Part shown: positions 16,624 to 25,686 of the stretch, one piece after another | How positions within the stretch are numbered: position 1 is the first letter of the stretch | Layout of the letters: every line of letters begins with the position of its first letter | DNA from: Microbacterium sp. Yaish 1 | GTDB taxonomy: Bacteria > Actinomycetota > Actinomycetes > Actinomycetales > Microbacteriaceae | NCBI RefSeq assembly: GCF_002245215.1 | Contig: NZ_NPMR01000002.1 | Coordinates: 620,001-684,000 of the forward strand | Length of the DNA stretch: 64,000 nucleotides | Direction: 5' to 3' | Translations under genes and position numbers: made by a program | The notes under the pieces: generated by a model | Seen by the model: only the letters and a program-made list of their open reading frames with translations | The model's database searches: none | What the model was told of the DNA's origin: nothing

Positions 16624-17797
16624 CCGAGGTCCAGCGCTCCGGATCGTAGTTCCACAGCTTCGTGTGCCGGGCGGTCCGGAACACCTCGAGCTCGACCAGA
16701 TCGGGACGTGCCTCCGCCAGCTGATACGACGCGTCCGCCGGGACGAAGCCGTCGTCATCGCTGTGCAGGATGAGGATCGGATGCCGCAGCTCGGCGGCAC
16801 GCGCGACCACGTCGAGCCGGTCGAACGGGATCGGGGTGTTCAGGCCGACGACCCGCGCCCCCCACTCGCTGTCGAGTGCGCGCACGGCGGTGCTCGCGAC
16901 GGGGGCGGGGATGCGCAGCAGGTGCGCCTGGTAGTCGAGCACGATGCGCCAGTCGATCGCCGGCGATTCGAGCACGACTCCGGCGATGATGTCGCGATGG
17001 GCTGAGTTCAGGGCGACCTGCAGGGCGATCGCGCCACCCATCGACCACCCCATGAGGAAGATCCGGCGCGCACCGCGGCGACGGGCGGCCCCGATCGCCG
17101 CATCCACATCACGCCATTCGGTCGCACCGAGCATGTACGTGCCCGAACGGCTGCGCGGAGCCTCCCCGTCGTTGCGGTACGACACCAGCAGCGACGACAC
17201 ACCGGCGGCGTGGAACACCGGCACCGCACGCAGCGTCTCGGTCCGCGTCGTGCCGCGTCCATGAACCTGGATGACCCAGGTGTCGCTCGGCTTCCCGGCC
17301 TCGTCCGTCGCCGGGAAGAACCAGGCGGGGCAGGGCCCCAGCGGAGACCCGACGAGCTCGGAACGGTAGGGCAGGTGCAGTTCCGCGGGATCGGAGTAGT
17401 ACCACCCGCTGAATGCTGCGGCGGACGACAGCTGATCGTCCGTTCCGATCTGCGTGAGCAGCTTGCGCTTGACCGACGTCTCATCCAGAGCCAGCACGGC
17501 GCCGACCTTCACGTACGACGCGGTGCCCGTCGTGAACAGTCCGTACCGCCCCGGCAGCTCGGTGTCGGGGGTACGCGAGAGGGTCAGGGTCTGCGCGGCG
17601 ACATCGACGGCGAGCAGTTCGGTGTCGGGCACTCGGCCGGCGGGCGTCACGACCTTGCGGGCTACGCGCATCGAGACGGTTCCGAGCGCCGCGAGCGAGA
17701 TCCCGAGGGCTCCGGCAAGTGCCGCGATCGTCGTCTTCGCGGCGGTGGCTGCTGCGGGAGATGCGCCCGCAGCCCCGGCGCGCCTGGAACCCATCAT
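16577..17797 (-). CDS. Alpha/beta-hydrolase with N-terminal membrane segment (406 aa)
   Basis: The N-terminus has one hydrophobic segment (about residues 20-45), likely a membrane anchor or signal. The catalytic half has the nucleophile elbow GWSMGG (Ser about residue 248), an acid in HSDDDGFVP and the His in ARHTKLWN, a complete Ser-Asp-His triad. Residues 45-200 are a beta-rich prodomain I cannot assign. An exported esterase or peptidase-like hydrolase is likely; the substrate is unknown. TAGAGT (17812-17807) lies 9 nt before the ATG. It diverges from DUF3000 with overlapping -10 elements and overlaps RibD_C at its 3' end. Confidence 0.87.
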   Translation of the reverse strand: MMGSRRAGAAGASPAAATAAKTTIAALAGALGISLAALGTVSMRVARKVVTPAGRVPDTELLAVDVAAQTLTLSRTPDTELPGRYGLFTTGTASYVKVGAVLALDETSVKRKLLTQIGTDDQLSSAAAFSGWYYSDPAELHLPYRSELVGSPLGPCPAWFFPATDEAGKPSDTWVIQVHGRGTTRTETLRAVPVFHAAGVSSLLVSYRNDGEAPRSRSGTYMLGATEWRDVDAAIGAARRRGARRIFLMGWSMGGAIALQVALNSAHRDIIAGVVLESPAIDWRIVLDYQAHLLRIPAPVASTAVRALDSEWGARVVGLNTPIPFDRLDVVARAAELRHPILILHSDDDGFVPADASYQLAEARPDLVELEVFRTARHTKLWNYDPERWTSVIRDWLERRRSAADS

Positions 17798-17806
17798 CGA
17801 GGCCTC

Positions 17807-17816
17807 ACTCTAGTCT
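17807..17816. promoter_or_regulatory. Divergent promoter with overlapping -10 elements (hydrolase / DUF3000)
   Basis: TAGTCT (17811-17816, plus) and TAGAGT (17812-17807, minus) share the central TA. The plus element is 6 nt before the DUF3000 GTG, the minus one 9 nt before the hydrolase ATG. One melted region may therefore serve both genes. Confidence 0.6.
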
Positions 17817-17822
17817 GTCGAC

Positions 17823-18413
17823 GTGGCCGATTCCCGTCCTCCCGCCGACACGACGGCATTCGTCGTCGCACGCGAGGCGGTGCTGGCGATGACGTTCCGC
17901 GACGACCTCGTGGTCCGCGAGATCCCCGCTCCGACCGGCCTCGCGCCCGATGCTCTCGCACTCGCGGGCGATGTCCGGCCCGAGGATCACGCCGTCGACT
18001 CCCCCTACGGCACCGGCCGCATCGTGGTGCTCCACGATGCGGACGAGCCGGATGCCTGGGGCGGCCCCTGGCGCATCGTCGCGTTCGCCCAGGCCCCGCT
18101 CGAACCCGAGATCGGCGTCGACCCGCTTCTGGCCGAGGTCGCCTGGTCGTGGCTCATCGACGCGCTCGATCATCGCGGCGCCTCGTTCCACTCCGTCTCC
18201 GGGACCGCGACGAAGACGCTCTCGCGCGGTTTCGGAAGTCTCGCCGACGAGGGCGATGGTGCGCAGATCGAACTGCGCGCCTCGTGGACCCCCGTCGGCG
18301 ACATCACCGCCCATATCGACGCCTGGGCGGAACTGACCTGCATGCTGGCCGGCCTTCCTCCGGGGTCGGAGGGCGTCGCCGTCTTCGGAGCACGCCGGGG
18401 GAACCGTGGCTGA
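17823..18413 (+). CDS. DUF3000-family protein (196 aa)
   Basis: An actinobacteria-specific family of unknown function found beside RNase D. The sequence is soluble and Trp-rich, with WGGPWRIVAFAQAPLE and SFHSVSGTATKTLSRGFG visible, and no catalytic motif. The start is GTG at 17823, 6 nt after TAGTCT, so a leaderless mRNA is predicted. Its stop overlaps the RNase D start by 8 bp, so the two proteins are translationally coupled and probably act together in RNA metabolism (inference). Synteny with dxs nearby matches Mycobacterium. Confidence 0.88.
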   Translation: MADSRPPADTTAFVVAREAVLAMTFRDDLVVREIPAPTGLAPDALALAGDVRPEDHAVDSPYGTGRIVVLHDADEPDAWGGPWRIVAFAQAPLEPEIGVDPLLAEVAWSWLIDALDHRGASFHSVSGTATKTLSRGFGSLADEGDGAQIELRASWTPVGDITAHIDAWAELTCMLAGLPPGSEGVAVFGARRGNRG

Positions 18414-19602
18414 ATACACCGTCATCGCCGATGACGCCGGACTCGAACGCGCCGCGGAACTGCTCGCGGCCGGTGACGGACCCGTCGCCGTCGACGTCGA
18501 GCGGGCGTCGGGCTTCCGATACTCGCAACGCGCCTATCTCATCCAGGTCTTCCGCCGCGGCGCCGGCGTGCACCTGTTCGATCCACCGGCGATCACGACC
18601 TTCGCCCCCCTCCAGGCCGCCATCGGCGACGTCGAGTGGGTGCTGCACGCCGCGAGCCAGGACCTGCCTTCGCTGCGCGAGGCCGGCCTCGACCCGACGT
18701 CGATCTTCGACACCGAACTCGCCGCACGCCTGCTCGGGCACGCCCGCGTCGGGCTCGGCGCCGTCGTCGAGGACACGCTGGGCATCGTCCTCGCCAAGGC
18801 GCACTCGGCCGCCGACTGGTCGACGCGGCCGCTGCCGCAGTCGTGGCTCGAGTACGCAGCCCTCGACGTGGAGCATCTCATCGACGTGCGAGACGTGCTC
18901 GCACGGGAGCTCGAGGCCCAGGGCAAGGTCGAGTTCGCCGCCCAGGAGTTCCAGGCCGTCCTCGACCGCCCGGTCAAGCCGCCTCGCGAGGACCCGTGGC
19001 GCCGGCTCAGCGGCCTGCACACGATCCGAGGCCGCCGCGCGCTCGCGGTGGCCCGAGCGCTGTGGACCGCGCGCGAGGAGTACGCCCGTGAGCAGGACAT
19101 CGCCCCCGGCCGGCTCGTCCCCGACCGCGCGCTCGTCGCGGCGCTCGCCGCCGACCCCAAGACGAAGCAGGATTTAGCGAAGGTCAAGGACTTCACCGGC
19201 CGCGCGAGCCGCTCGCAACTCGACCGCTGGTGGGCGGCCTTCGAGGCCGGGCGGGCCGAGCAGTCGCTGCCGCCGGACCGGCTGCCGGGCGACGGCCTGC
19301 CGCCGGTGCGGGCCTGGGTCGACCGCAACCCTCCCGCCGACGCCCGCCTGAAGGCTGCGAAGCCGCTCGTCGAGCAGCGCGCGGAGGAATTGTCGATGCC
19401 GACGGAGAACCTGCTCACCCCCGAGCTGCTGCGACGCGTGGCATGGGCGCCGCCCGCCGAGATCTCCGCCCAGACGCTCGGCGCGGCACTCGCGGAGCTC
19501 GGCGCACGGCCGTGGCAGATTGAGCAGACCGCACAGCTGATCGCTCAAGCCTTTGTGGATTCCGTGAACGGGGATGCCGCACCTTCCTCGACCGGTTCGT
19601 AG
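18406..19602 (+). CDS. rnd: Ribonuclease D (DEDD exonuclease with HRDC domain)
   Basis: A 3'-5' exoribonuclease of tRNA and stable RNA maturation. The 398 residues have DEDDy motifs: VAVDVERASG (Asp, Glu), HAASQDLPSL (Asp) and YAALDVEHLIDV (Tyr, Asp). An HRDC domain follows at about residues 215-295, then a C-terminal helical extension. The GTG at 18406 overlaps the end of the DUF3000 gene. A gap of 72 bp with its own promoter separates it from the downstream thiolase, so it ends this operon. Confidence 0.93.
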   Translation: MAEYTVIADDAGLERAAELLAAGDGPVAVDVERASGFRYSQRAYLIQVFRRGAGVHLFDPPAITTFAPLQAAIGDVEWVLHAASQDLPSLREAGLDPTSIFDTELAARLLGHARVGLGAVVEDTLGIVLAKAHSAADWSTRPLPQSWLEYAALDVEHLIDVRDVLARELEAQGKVEFAAQEFQAVLDRPVKPPREDPWRRLSGLHTIRGRRALAVARALWTAREEYAREQDIAPGRLVPDRALVAALAADPKTKQDLAKVKDFTGRASRSQLDRWWAAFEAGRAEQSLPPDRLPGDGLPPVRAWVDRNPPADARLKAAKPLVEQRAEELSMPTENLLTPELLRRVAWAPPAEISAQTLGAALAELGARPWQIEQTAQLIAQAFVDSVNGDAAPSSTGS

Positions 19603-19640
19603 GTTCGACCCAACCGATTTTCCCCGCCTCCGCGGCTCCC

Positions 19641-19646
19641 TAGGCT
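19641..19646 (+). promoter_or_regulatory. Predicted -10 element of the thiolase operon
   Basis: TAGGCT lies 28 bp before the GTG; transcription would start near 19654. The short leader carries a strong GGAGG (19666-19670), so this is a conventional leadered mRNA unlike many neighbours. Confidence 0.5.
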
Positions 19647-19674
19647 GGAGCAGATCCCATCTTCTGGAGGCAAA

Positions 19675-20892
19675 GTGGCCGAGATCTCGGACGTCTACTT
19701 CATCGACGGCATGCGCACCCCGTTCGGGCGTGCCGGCGAGAAGGGCATGTACTGGAACACCCGAGCGGACGACCTCGTCGTCAAAGCGATCCGGGGCGTG
19801 ATCGAACGCAACCCCGATGTGCCGCTCGACCGGATCGACGACGTGGCGATCGCCGCGACGACCCAGCAGGGCGATCAGGGTCTGACCCTCGGCCGCACCG
19901 CAGCGATCCTCGCCGGCCTCCCGCAGAGCGTGCCGGGCTTCGCGATCGACCGCATGTGCGCGGGCGCGATGACGAGCGTCACCACGATGGCCGGCTCGAT
20001 CGGCATCGGCATGTACGACCTCGCCCTTGCGGGCGGCGTCGAGCACATGGGCCGCCACCCCCTCGGCGGGGGCGACACCGACCCGAATCCCCGCTTCCTC
20101 ACCGAGAAGCTCGTCAGCGCGGACGCTCTGAACATGGGCATCACCGCCGAGCGCCTGCACGACCGCTTCCCGGTCCTCACGAAGGAGCGGGCCGATCGCT
20201 TCGGCATGCGCAGCCAGCACAAGGCTCAGGCCGCGTACGACGCGGGCAAGCTGCAGCCGGACCTCGTTCCCGTCGCGGTGAAGTCCGCCGACGGTGCGTG
20301 GGGCCTGGCGACCGAGGACGAGGGTCGCCGGCCCGAGACCACGATGGAAGGTCTCGCGCAGCTGAAGACGCCCTTCCGGCCGCACGGCCGGGTCACCGCG
20401 GGCACCTCGTCGCCCCTCACCGACGGCGCGACCATCAGCCTGCTCGCCGGCTCGCGCGCGGTGAAGGAGCTCGGCCTCACCCCGAAGATGCGGATGGTCT
20501 CATTCGGCTTCGCCGGCGTCCAGCCCGAGGTCATGGGCATCGGTCCCATCCCTTCGACCGAGAAGGCGCTCGCCAAGGCCGGCCTGACGATCGACGACAT
20601 CGGCTTGTTCGAGCTCAACGAAGCGTTCGCGGTGCAGGTGCTCTCCCTCCTCGACCACTTCGGCATCGACGACGACGATCCGCGCGTCAACCCGTGGGGC
20701 GGCGCGATCGCGGTCGGTCACCCCTTGGCGGCATCCGGTGTGCGTCTGATGATCCAGCTCGCCGCCCAGTTCGCCGAGCGTCCAGACGTCCGCTACGGAT
20801 TGACGGCCATGTGCGTCGGCCTCGGCCAGGGCGGATCGGTGATCTGGGAGAACCCGCACTACACCGGCAAGAAGAAGACCGCGAAGAAGTGA
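19675..20892 (+). CDS. fadA: Acetyl-CoA acyltransferase (thiolase), FadA-like
   Basis: Thiolase cleaves 3-ketoacyl-CoA in the last step of fatty-acid beta-oxidation. The 405-residue sequence has the acylated Cys in RMCAGAMTS (residue 94), then NEAFAVQ, GHPLAASG (His) and the second catalytic Cys in MCVGLGQGG. The start is GTG at 19675 behind GGAGG. It ends in a Lys-rich tail (GKKKTAKK). The multifunctional hydratase/dehydrogenase gene follows 11 bp later, so the two probably form an oxidation complex (alpha2beta2 in relatives). Confidence 0.95.
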   Translation: MAEISDVYFIDGMRTPFGRAGEKGMYWNTRADDLVVKAIRGVIERNPDVPLDRIDDVAIAATTQQGDQGLTLGRTAAILAGLPQSVPGFAIDRMCAGAMTSVTTMAGSIGIGMYDLALAGGVEHMGRHPLGGGDTDPNPRFLTEKLVSADALNMGITAERLHDRFPVLTKERADRFGMRSQHKAQAAYDAGKLQPDLVPVAVKSADGAWGLATEDEGRRPETTMEGLAQLKTPFRPHGRVTAGTSSPLTDGATISLLAGSRAVKELGLTPKMRMVSFGFAGVQPEVMGIGPIPSTEKALAKAGLTIDDIGLFELNEAFAVQVLSLLDHFGIDDDDPRVNPWGGAIAVGHPLAASGVRLMIQLAAQFAERPDVRYGLTAMCVGLGQGGSVIWENPHYTGKKKTAKK

Positions 20893-20903
20893 GGCGCGCC
20901 GAC

Positions 20904-23048
20904 ATGACCTACGACGACATCGACTTCTCCCCCCTCGACGCCCTCACCGGTGACGAGGTCGGCACCCACTCGCTCGTGCGGGATGTCCGGCTCGCCTCGG
21001 GCCGCACGCTCGCGCTCATCACCCTCGACAACGGCCGCGACCACACCCGACCGAACACGCTCGGTCCGGCGACGCTCGCCGAGCTGGGCGGCGTCCTCGA
21101 CACGCTCGCCGCGCGCGCGGCCGGCGGGGAGATCGATGCCGTCGGCATCACGGGCAAGCAGTACATCCTCGCCGCGGGGGCCGATCTGTCCGACGTCTCG
21201 CGGCTGCCGTCGAAGGACATCGCGAAGCTCGTCGCGCAGCGCGGTCACCAGGTGCTCGGGCGGCTGTCGCGCCTCGGCGTGCCGTCCTTCGCGTTCGTCA
21301 ACGGACTCGCCCTCGGCGGGGGTCTCGAGATCGCGCTGAACAGCACCTACCGGACCGTGGATGCCTCCGCGGCCGCGATCGCGTTGCCCGAGGTCTTCCT
21401 CGGCCTCATCCCGGGCTGGGGAGGCGCCTACCTGCTGCCGAACCTCATCGGGATCGAGAACGCGCTCGAAGTGGTCATCAGCAATCCGCTCAAGCAGAAC
21501 CGCGTGCTCAAGCCGCAGCAGGCGTTCGACCTGGGCATCATGGACGCGATCTTCCCCGCGGTGAGCTACCTCGAGGACTCCCTCGCCTGGGCCGATCGCG
21601 TGCTGTCGGGCGCCGTCTCGGTCACGCGGAAGAACGAGCCCGGCAAGCTCGAGCGCCTGACGAAGTGGCCGATCGCCGTCAAGGTCGCCCGCGGCATGCT
21701 CGAGTCGAAGATCGGCACCGTGCCGAAGGCGCCGTACCTGGCGCTCGAGCTGCTCGAGAAGGCCCGCAGCGGATCGCGCGATGAAGGCTTCGCGCGCGAG
21801 GACGATGCTCTCGCCGAACTCATCTCCGGCGACCAGTTCGCCGCGTCGATGTACGCCTTCGACCTCGTGCAGAAGCGGGCGAAGCGGCCGGTCGGCGCTC
21901 CCGACAAGGCGCTGGCGAAGAAGGTGACGAAGGTCGGCGTCATCGGCGCGGGCCTCATGGCCAGCCAGTTCGCGCTGCTGTTCGTCCGCAAGCTCCAGGT
22001 GCCCGTGCTCATCACGGACCTCGATCAGGCGCGCGTCGACAAGGGGCTCGCCTACATCCGCGACGAGATCGGCAAGCTCGAGGCGAAGGGCCGCATCGAT
22101 TCCGACACGGCGGGCAAGCTCCGCTCGCTCGTGCACGGCACGGTCGACAAGAGCGAGTACGCCGACTGCGACTTCGTCATCGAGGCGGTGTTCGAGGAGG
22201 TCGGGGTCAAGCAGCAGGTCTTCGGCGAGATCGAGAAGATCATCGCCGACGACGCGATCCTCGCGACGAACACCTCGTCGCTGTCGGTGGCGGAGATCGG
22301 CGCGAAGCTCGCCCACCCCGAGCGTCTCGTCGGTTTCCACTTCTTCAACCCCGTCGCGGTCATGCCGCTGATCGAGATCGTGAAGACGCCGCAGACGACG
22401 GATGCTGCCCTGTCGACGGCGTTCGTCGTGGCGAAGGGGCTCGGCAAGAACGCCGTGCTGACCAAGGATGCGCCCGGCTTCGTCGTGAACCGGCTGCTCG
22501 CGAAGGTCATGGGTGAGGCGGCGCGAGCCGTCTACGAGGGCACGCCGGTCGCCGACGTCGAGAAGGCCTTCGCGCCGCTCGGCCTGCCGATGGGGCCCTT
22601 CCAGCTCATCGACCTCGTCGGCTGGAAGGTCGCCGCGCATGTGCAGGACACGATGACCTCGGCGTTCCCCGACCGCTTCTATGCCAACGAGAACTTCCAC
22701 CAGCTCGCGGAACTGCCCGAGGTGGTCGAGAAGGACAAGGGAGGGCGGGTCACCGGCTTCACCAAGGCCGCGGAGAAGATCGCGAAGAAGGCGACGGGTT
22801 CGTCGCCGGTCGCTGCCGAGACGATCCTCCAGTGCGTTCAGGACGGCCTGGCGCAGGAGATCAAGCTCATGCTCGACGAGGGCGTCGTCCCCGAGGTCCA
22901 GGACATCGACCTGTGCCTCATCCTGGGCGCCGGCTGGCCGTTCATCGACGGCGGGGCCTCGCCCTACCTCGATCGGGAGGGCGCATCGGAGCGGGCGTTC
23001 GGCGACACGTTCCACCACCCGCCCATCCGCGGGATCGCGAACCGCTGA
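20904..23048 (+). CDS. fadB: Multifunctional beta-oxidation protein (enoyl-CoA hydratase / 3-hydroxyacyl-CoA dehydrogenase), FadB-like
   Basis: The 714 residues have an N-terminal enoyl-CoA hydratase domain with catalytic glutamates in GGGLEIAL and ALPEVFLGLIPGWGG (about residues 140-170). An NAD-binding 3-hydroxyacyl-CoA dehydrogenase domain follows, with KVGVIGAGLMASQFAL near residue 345, NTSSLSVAEIG and HFFNPVAVMPLIEI. C-terminal 3HCDH domains complete the usual architecture. ATG 20904 is chosen: GAGG lies upstream and it gives normal family length, while the longer open frame only reads through the thiolase gene. It forms an operon with fadA. Confidence 0.94.
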   Translation: MTYDDIDFSPLDALTGDEVGTHSLVRDVRLASGRTLALITLDNGRDHTRPNTLGPATLAELGGVLDTLAARAAGGEIDAVGITGKQYILAAGADLSDVSRLPSKDIAKLVAQRGHQVLGRLSRLGVPSFAFVNGLALGGGLEIALNSTYRTVDASAAAIALPEVFLGLIPGWGGAYLLPNLIGIENALEVVISNPLKQNRVLKPQQAFDLGIMDAIFPAVSYLEDSLAWADRVLSGAVSVTRKNEPGKLERLTKWPIAVKVARGMLESKIGTVPKAPYLALELLEKARSGSRDEGFAREDDALAELISGDQFAASMYAFDLVQKRAKRPVGAPDKALAKKVTKVGVIGAGLMASQFALLFVRKLQVPVLITDLDQARVDKGLAYIRDEIGKLEAKGRIDSDTAGKLRSLVHGTVDKSEYADCDFVIEAVFEEVGVKQQVFGEIEKIIADDAILATNTSSLSVAEIGAKLAHPERLVGFHFFNPVAVMPLIEIVKTPQTTDAALSTAFVVAKGLGKNAVLTKDAPGFVVNRLLAKVMGEAARAVYEGTPVADVEKAFAPLGLPMGPFQLIDLVGWKVAAHVQDTMTSAFPDRFYANENFHQLAELPEVVEKDKGGRVTGFTKAAEKIAKKATGSSPVAAETILQCVQDGLAQEIKLMLDEGVVPEVQDIDLCLILGAGWPFIDGGASPYLDREGASERAFGDTFHHPPIRGIANR

Positions 23049-23067
23049 CAACCAGCGCTGCACCGCT

Positions 23068-23106
23068 GACGAGGACCCCGTGGCACGAAGCCGCGGGGTC
23101 CTCGTC
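23068..23106. terminator. Hairpin between fadB and pepN
   Basis: Arms 23068-23079 and 23095-23106 (GACGAGGACCCC/GGGGTCCTCGTC) pair over 12 bp around a 15-nt loop that itself can pair at its ends. It lies between two convergent genes and ends 4 bp from the pepN stop, so it can serve both. No T tract is present. Confidence 0.72.
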
Positions 23107-23109
23107 GCG

Positions 23110-25614
23110 TCACGCCGGTCGGCCGCCCTGCGCGCTCTGCACGCGCAGGTCGCGCTCGCGGACATCGCGCTGCTCGATCACGATGCGACGCAGCGCGGCC
23201 GGCGCCCCGGGGTTCGAATCCAGCCACGCCGTCGCCGCCGTCAGATCGTCCGTCGCCGGGAACAGACCGCGCACGAGGCGGCGCGCGATCTCGATGCTGC
23301 GGGTGTCCCAGAGCCAGCCGATGCGCGAGAAGTAGTCCCCGTCGAAGGCCGCGATGAGATCGCGTCGCCCTCCGGCGCGGACACCGGCGATCGTGGCGTC
23401 GAGCTCGTCGTTCGACAGGGTCTCATCCGTCCACGCCGCGACCCACGCGGCCTCGCGCACCGCCGCCTCCGGCAGCGCCGCTCGGGCGGCGCGGTGGGCT
23501 CGCCTCCCCTTCGCGGTATCGTCGCCGACCAGCTCGGCGTCGATCTCGGCCGCGCTGGCCTGGCCGGTCGCGGCGAGCGCGAACAGCCAGCTCCATCGCA
23601 GGTCGGCGTCGAGCACGAGACCATCGGGGAGTCCTCCTTCGCCGGCGAGCAGCTCGCGCAGCGACGCCGCGCGCCCCGCATCCACCGCGGCGGCAGCGCC
23701 CAGGGCGCGCGCCCAGACGAGCTGGGCGTCGGTCCCGGGGCGGGCTTCGTGCAGGGACTGCCAGACGGTCTCCAGCCAGCGCGCGGCGAGCGACTCGCGC
23801 TGTGCGGGAGCGGCGTAGTGGGCGATCGCGTAGTCGGCATGAGCGACCGCGTCGGTGAGGAGGCCGATGTGGGTCTCGGCCGCGGCGTGCGCTCTGACGA
23901 TCCCGAGGTAGCGCGCGACGTCGAGTCGACCGTCGCGCACCGCGTTCCAGAGCGCGGCCCAGGCCACCGATCGAGCGAGCGGGTCGCCGATCGTCGAGAG
24001 CGAGCGCTCGAGCGCCGCCGTCGTCTCGTCGTCGAGGCGGACCTTCGCATAGGTCCGGTCGTCATCGTTCGGGATGATCAGGCACGCGGCATCCTCGGAC
24101 AACGGCGTTCGGGCGTCGACGAGATCGAGCTCGACCCCGCCCTCTCGGCGAAGCGCCCCGTCCGACGCCGCGTACCGTCCCATCGTCACGCGATGGGGTC
24201 GGGGATCGGTCTGCACGATCGTGAGGCCGTCCGACCCATCGCGCTCGACCGACAGATCCGACATCCCGGTCGTCTCGAGCCAGGCGCGACTCCACGCCCG
24301 CAGGTCGCGCCCGGAGGTGTGCTCGAGCGCGTCCAGCAGATCACCGAGCGTGGTGTTCCCGAAGGCGTTGTCGGCGAAGTACTTGCGCGCGCCGGCGAAG
24401 AAGGCCTCCTCCCCCACGTACGCGACGAGCTGCTTGAGCACGGACGCCCCCTTGGCGTACGTGATGCCGTCGAAGTTGAGCTTGGCCGCCTGCAGGTCGG
24501 GGATGTCGGCCACGATCGGATGCGTGGTCGGCAGCTGGTCCTGCTCGTAGGCCCACCCCTTCCGCCGGCTCGCGAAGCTCACCCAGGCATCCGGATAGAG
24601 CCCGGTCGCGACCGACGCATGCGAGCCCATGAAGTCCGCGAAGGACTCCTTCAGCCACAGGTCGTCCCACCACCGCATGGTGACGAGGTCACCGAACCAC
24701 ATGTGCGCCATCTCGTGGAGGATCGTGTTGGCGCGGGCCTCGCGCTGCGCCGCCGTCGCGGCCCCGCGGAAGACGTACGCCTCGGTGAACGTGACGAGAC
24801 CGGGGTTCTCCATCGCGCCGAGGTTGTACTCGGGCACGAAGATCTGGTCGTACTTGCCCCACGGATAGCCGAGCCCGAACGCCTCACCGAAGTATGCGAG
24901 CCCGCGGCGGGTGATGTCGATGATCTCCTCGGCGTCGAGATGCGGTGCCAGCGAGGCACGGCACAGGACGCCCAGGTCGACGGGTCCCTCGGGCCCGTCC
25001 CAGACCGCGCCGACGCGGTGGTAAGGGCCTGCTGCGACGGCGGTGATGTAACTGGAGATCGGAAGGGTCTCGGCGAAGGCGACCTCGGTACCGCCGGCGA
25101 GGTCCCGTCGATCGGTCTCCGCACCGTTGGACAGCACCCGCCAGCCCTCCGGCGCCGCGACCCGCATCCGCCAGCGCGCCTTCAGATCGGGTTGCTCGAA
25201 ACAGGGGTAGACGCGACGCGCGTCCGCGGGCTCGTACTGCGTGTACAGGTAGACGGCGCTGTCGACCGGGTCGACGAAACGGTGAAGACCCTCGCCCGAG
25301 CGACTGTAGACCCCCCGCGCCTCGATCGAGACGGTGTTGTGCTCCGCCAGGTCGCGGATGCGGATGCGCGCACCATCCCAGTCCACCGGGCGGCTCTCGC
25401 CATTCATGGTGACCGCGTCGACGGCCGAGCCGAGGAAGTCGACCCAGGTCTCTCCGCCGGCCGGCGCATCGAACGAGAGGATCGCGCGGGTGCCGAAGGT
25501 CGTCTCGTCGGCGCGCGGGGCGTCGCGGACATCGAGGAACACCTCGGCGGTGCGGAGCCGGATCTCGGCTGCGCGTCGCTGGGCGTCGGTACGGGTGAGG
25601 TTGTCTCCGGTCAT
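23110..25614 (-). CDS. pepN: Aminopeptidase N (M1 family)
   Basis: A cytosolic zinc aminopeptidase that trims N-terminal residues from peptides. The 834 residues show the exopeptidase motif GAMEN (about residue 268) and the zinc site HEMAHMWFGDLV, with the third ligand in LWLKESFADF (about residues 300-330). The N-terminal beta domain and the long helical C-terminal domain are of normal size. The ATG at 25614 has AAGGG nearly adjacent, and a TACAGT -10 candidate (25668-25663) would give a roughly 40-nt leader. It is divergent from the TetR gene. Confidence 0.95.
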   Translation of the reverse strand: MTGDNLTRTDAQRRAAEIRLRTAEVFLDVRDAPRADETTFGTRAILSFDAPAGGETWVDFLGSAVDAVTMNGESRPVDWDGARIRIRDLAEHNTVSIEARGVYSRSGEGLHRFVDPVDSAVYLYTQYEPADARRVYPCFEQPDLKARWRMRVAAPEGWRVLSNGAETDRRDLAGGTEVAFAETLPISSYITAVAAGPYHRVGAVWDGPEGPVDLGVLCRASLAPHLDAEEIIDITRRGLAYFGEAFGLGYPWGKYDQIFVPEYNLGAMENPGLVTFTEAYVFRGAATAAQREARANTILHEMAHMWFGDLVTMRWWDDLWLKESFADFMGSHASVATGLYPDAWVSFASRRKGWAYEQDQLPTTHPIVADIPDLQAAKLNFDGITYAKGASVLKQLVAYVGEEAFFAGARKYFADNAFGNTTLGDLLDALEHTSGRDLRAWSRAWLETTGMSDLSVERDGSDGLTIVQTDPRPHRVTMGRYAASDGALRREGGVELDLVDARTPLSEDAACLIIPNDDDRTYAKVRLDDETTAALERSLSTIGDPLARSVAWAALWNAVRDGRLDVARYLGIVRAHAAAETHIGLLTDAVAHADYAIAHYAAPAQRESLAARWLETVWQSLHEARPGTDAQLVWARALGAAAAVDAGRAASLRELLAGEGGLPDGLVLDADLRWSWLFALAATGQASAAEIDAELVGDDTAKGRRAHRAARAALPEAAVREAAWVAAWTDETLSNDELDATIAGVRAGGRRDLIAAFDGDYFSRIGWLWDTRSIEIARRLVRGLFPATDDLTAATAWLDSNPGAPAALRRIVIEQRDVRERDLRVQSAQGGRPA

Positions 25615-25662
25615 CCCTTCATGCTTTCACGCGAGCGTGGATCGGACGCCGTGCGGAGCCGG

Positions 25663-25672
25663 ACTGTAGAGT
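25663..25672. promoter_or_regulatory. Divergent promoter with overlapping -10 elements (pepN / TetR)
   Basis: TAGAGT (25667-25672, plus) and TACAGT (25668-25663, minus) share one TA step. The plus element is 6 nt before the TetR ATG, predicting a leaderless mRNA. The minus element predicts a pepN start near 25656. The architecture equals that at 17807-17816. Confidence 0.6.
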
Positions 25673-25686
25673 CTGAACATGTTCAG
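25673..25686. promoter_or_regulatory. 14-bp palindrome over the TetR start codon (candidate autoregulatory operator)
   Basis: CTGAACATGTTCAG is a perfect palindrome whose centre contains the TetR ATG (25679). It lies directly downstream of the overlapping -10 pair, where a bound dimer would block transcription of the regulator. The half-site GAAC spacing (2 nt) does not fit LexA. Binding by the adjacent TetR is inferred. Confidence 0.5.

Noticed and set aside
25673..25686. CTGAACATGTTCAG as a LexA (SOS) box
   Set aside because: Actinobacterial LexA boxes need GAAC-N4-GTTC. Here only 2 nt separate the half-sites and no DNA-repair gene is adjacent.
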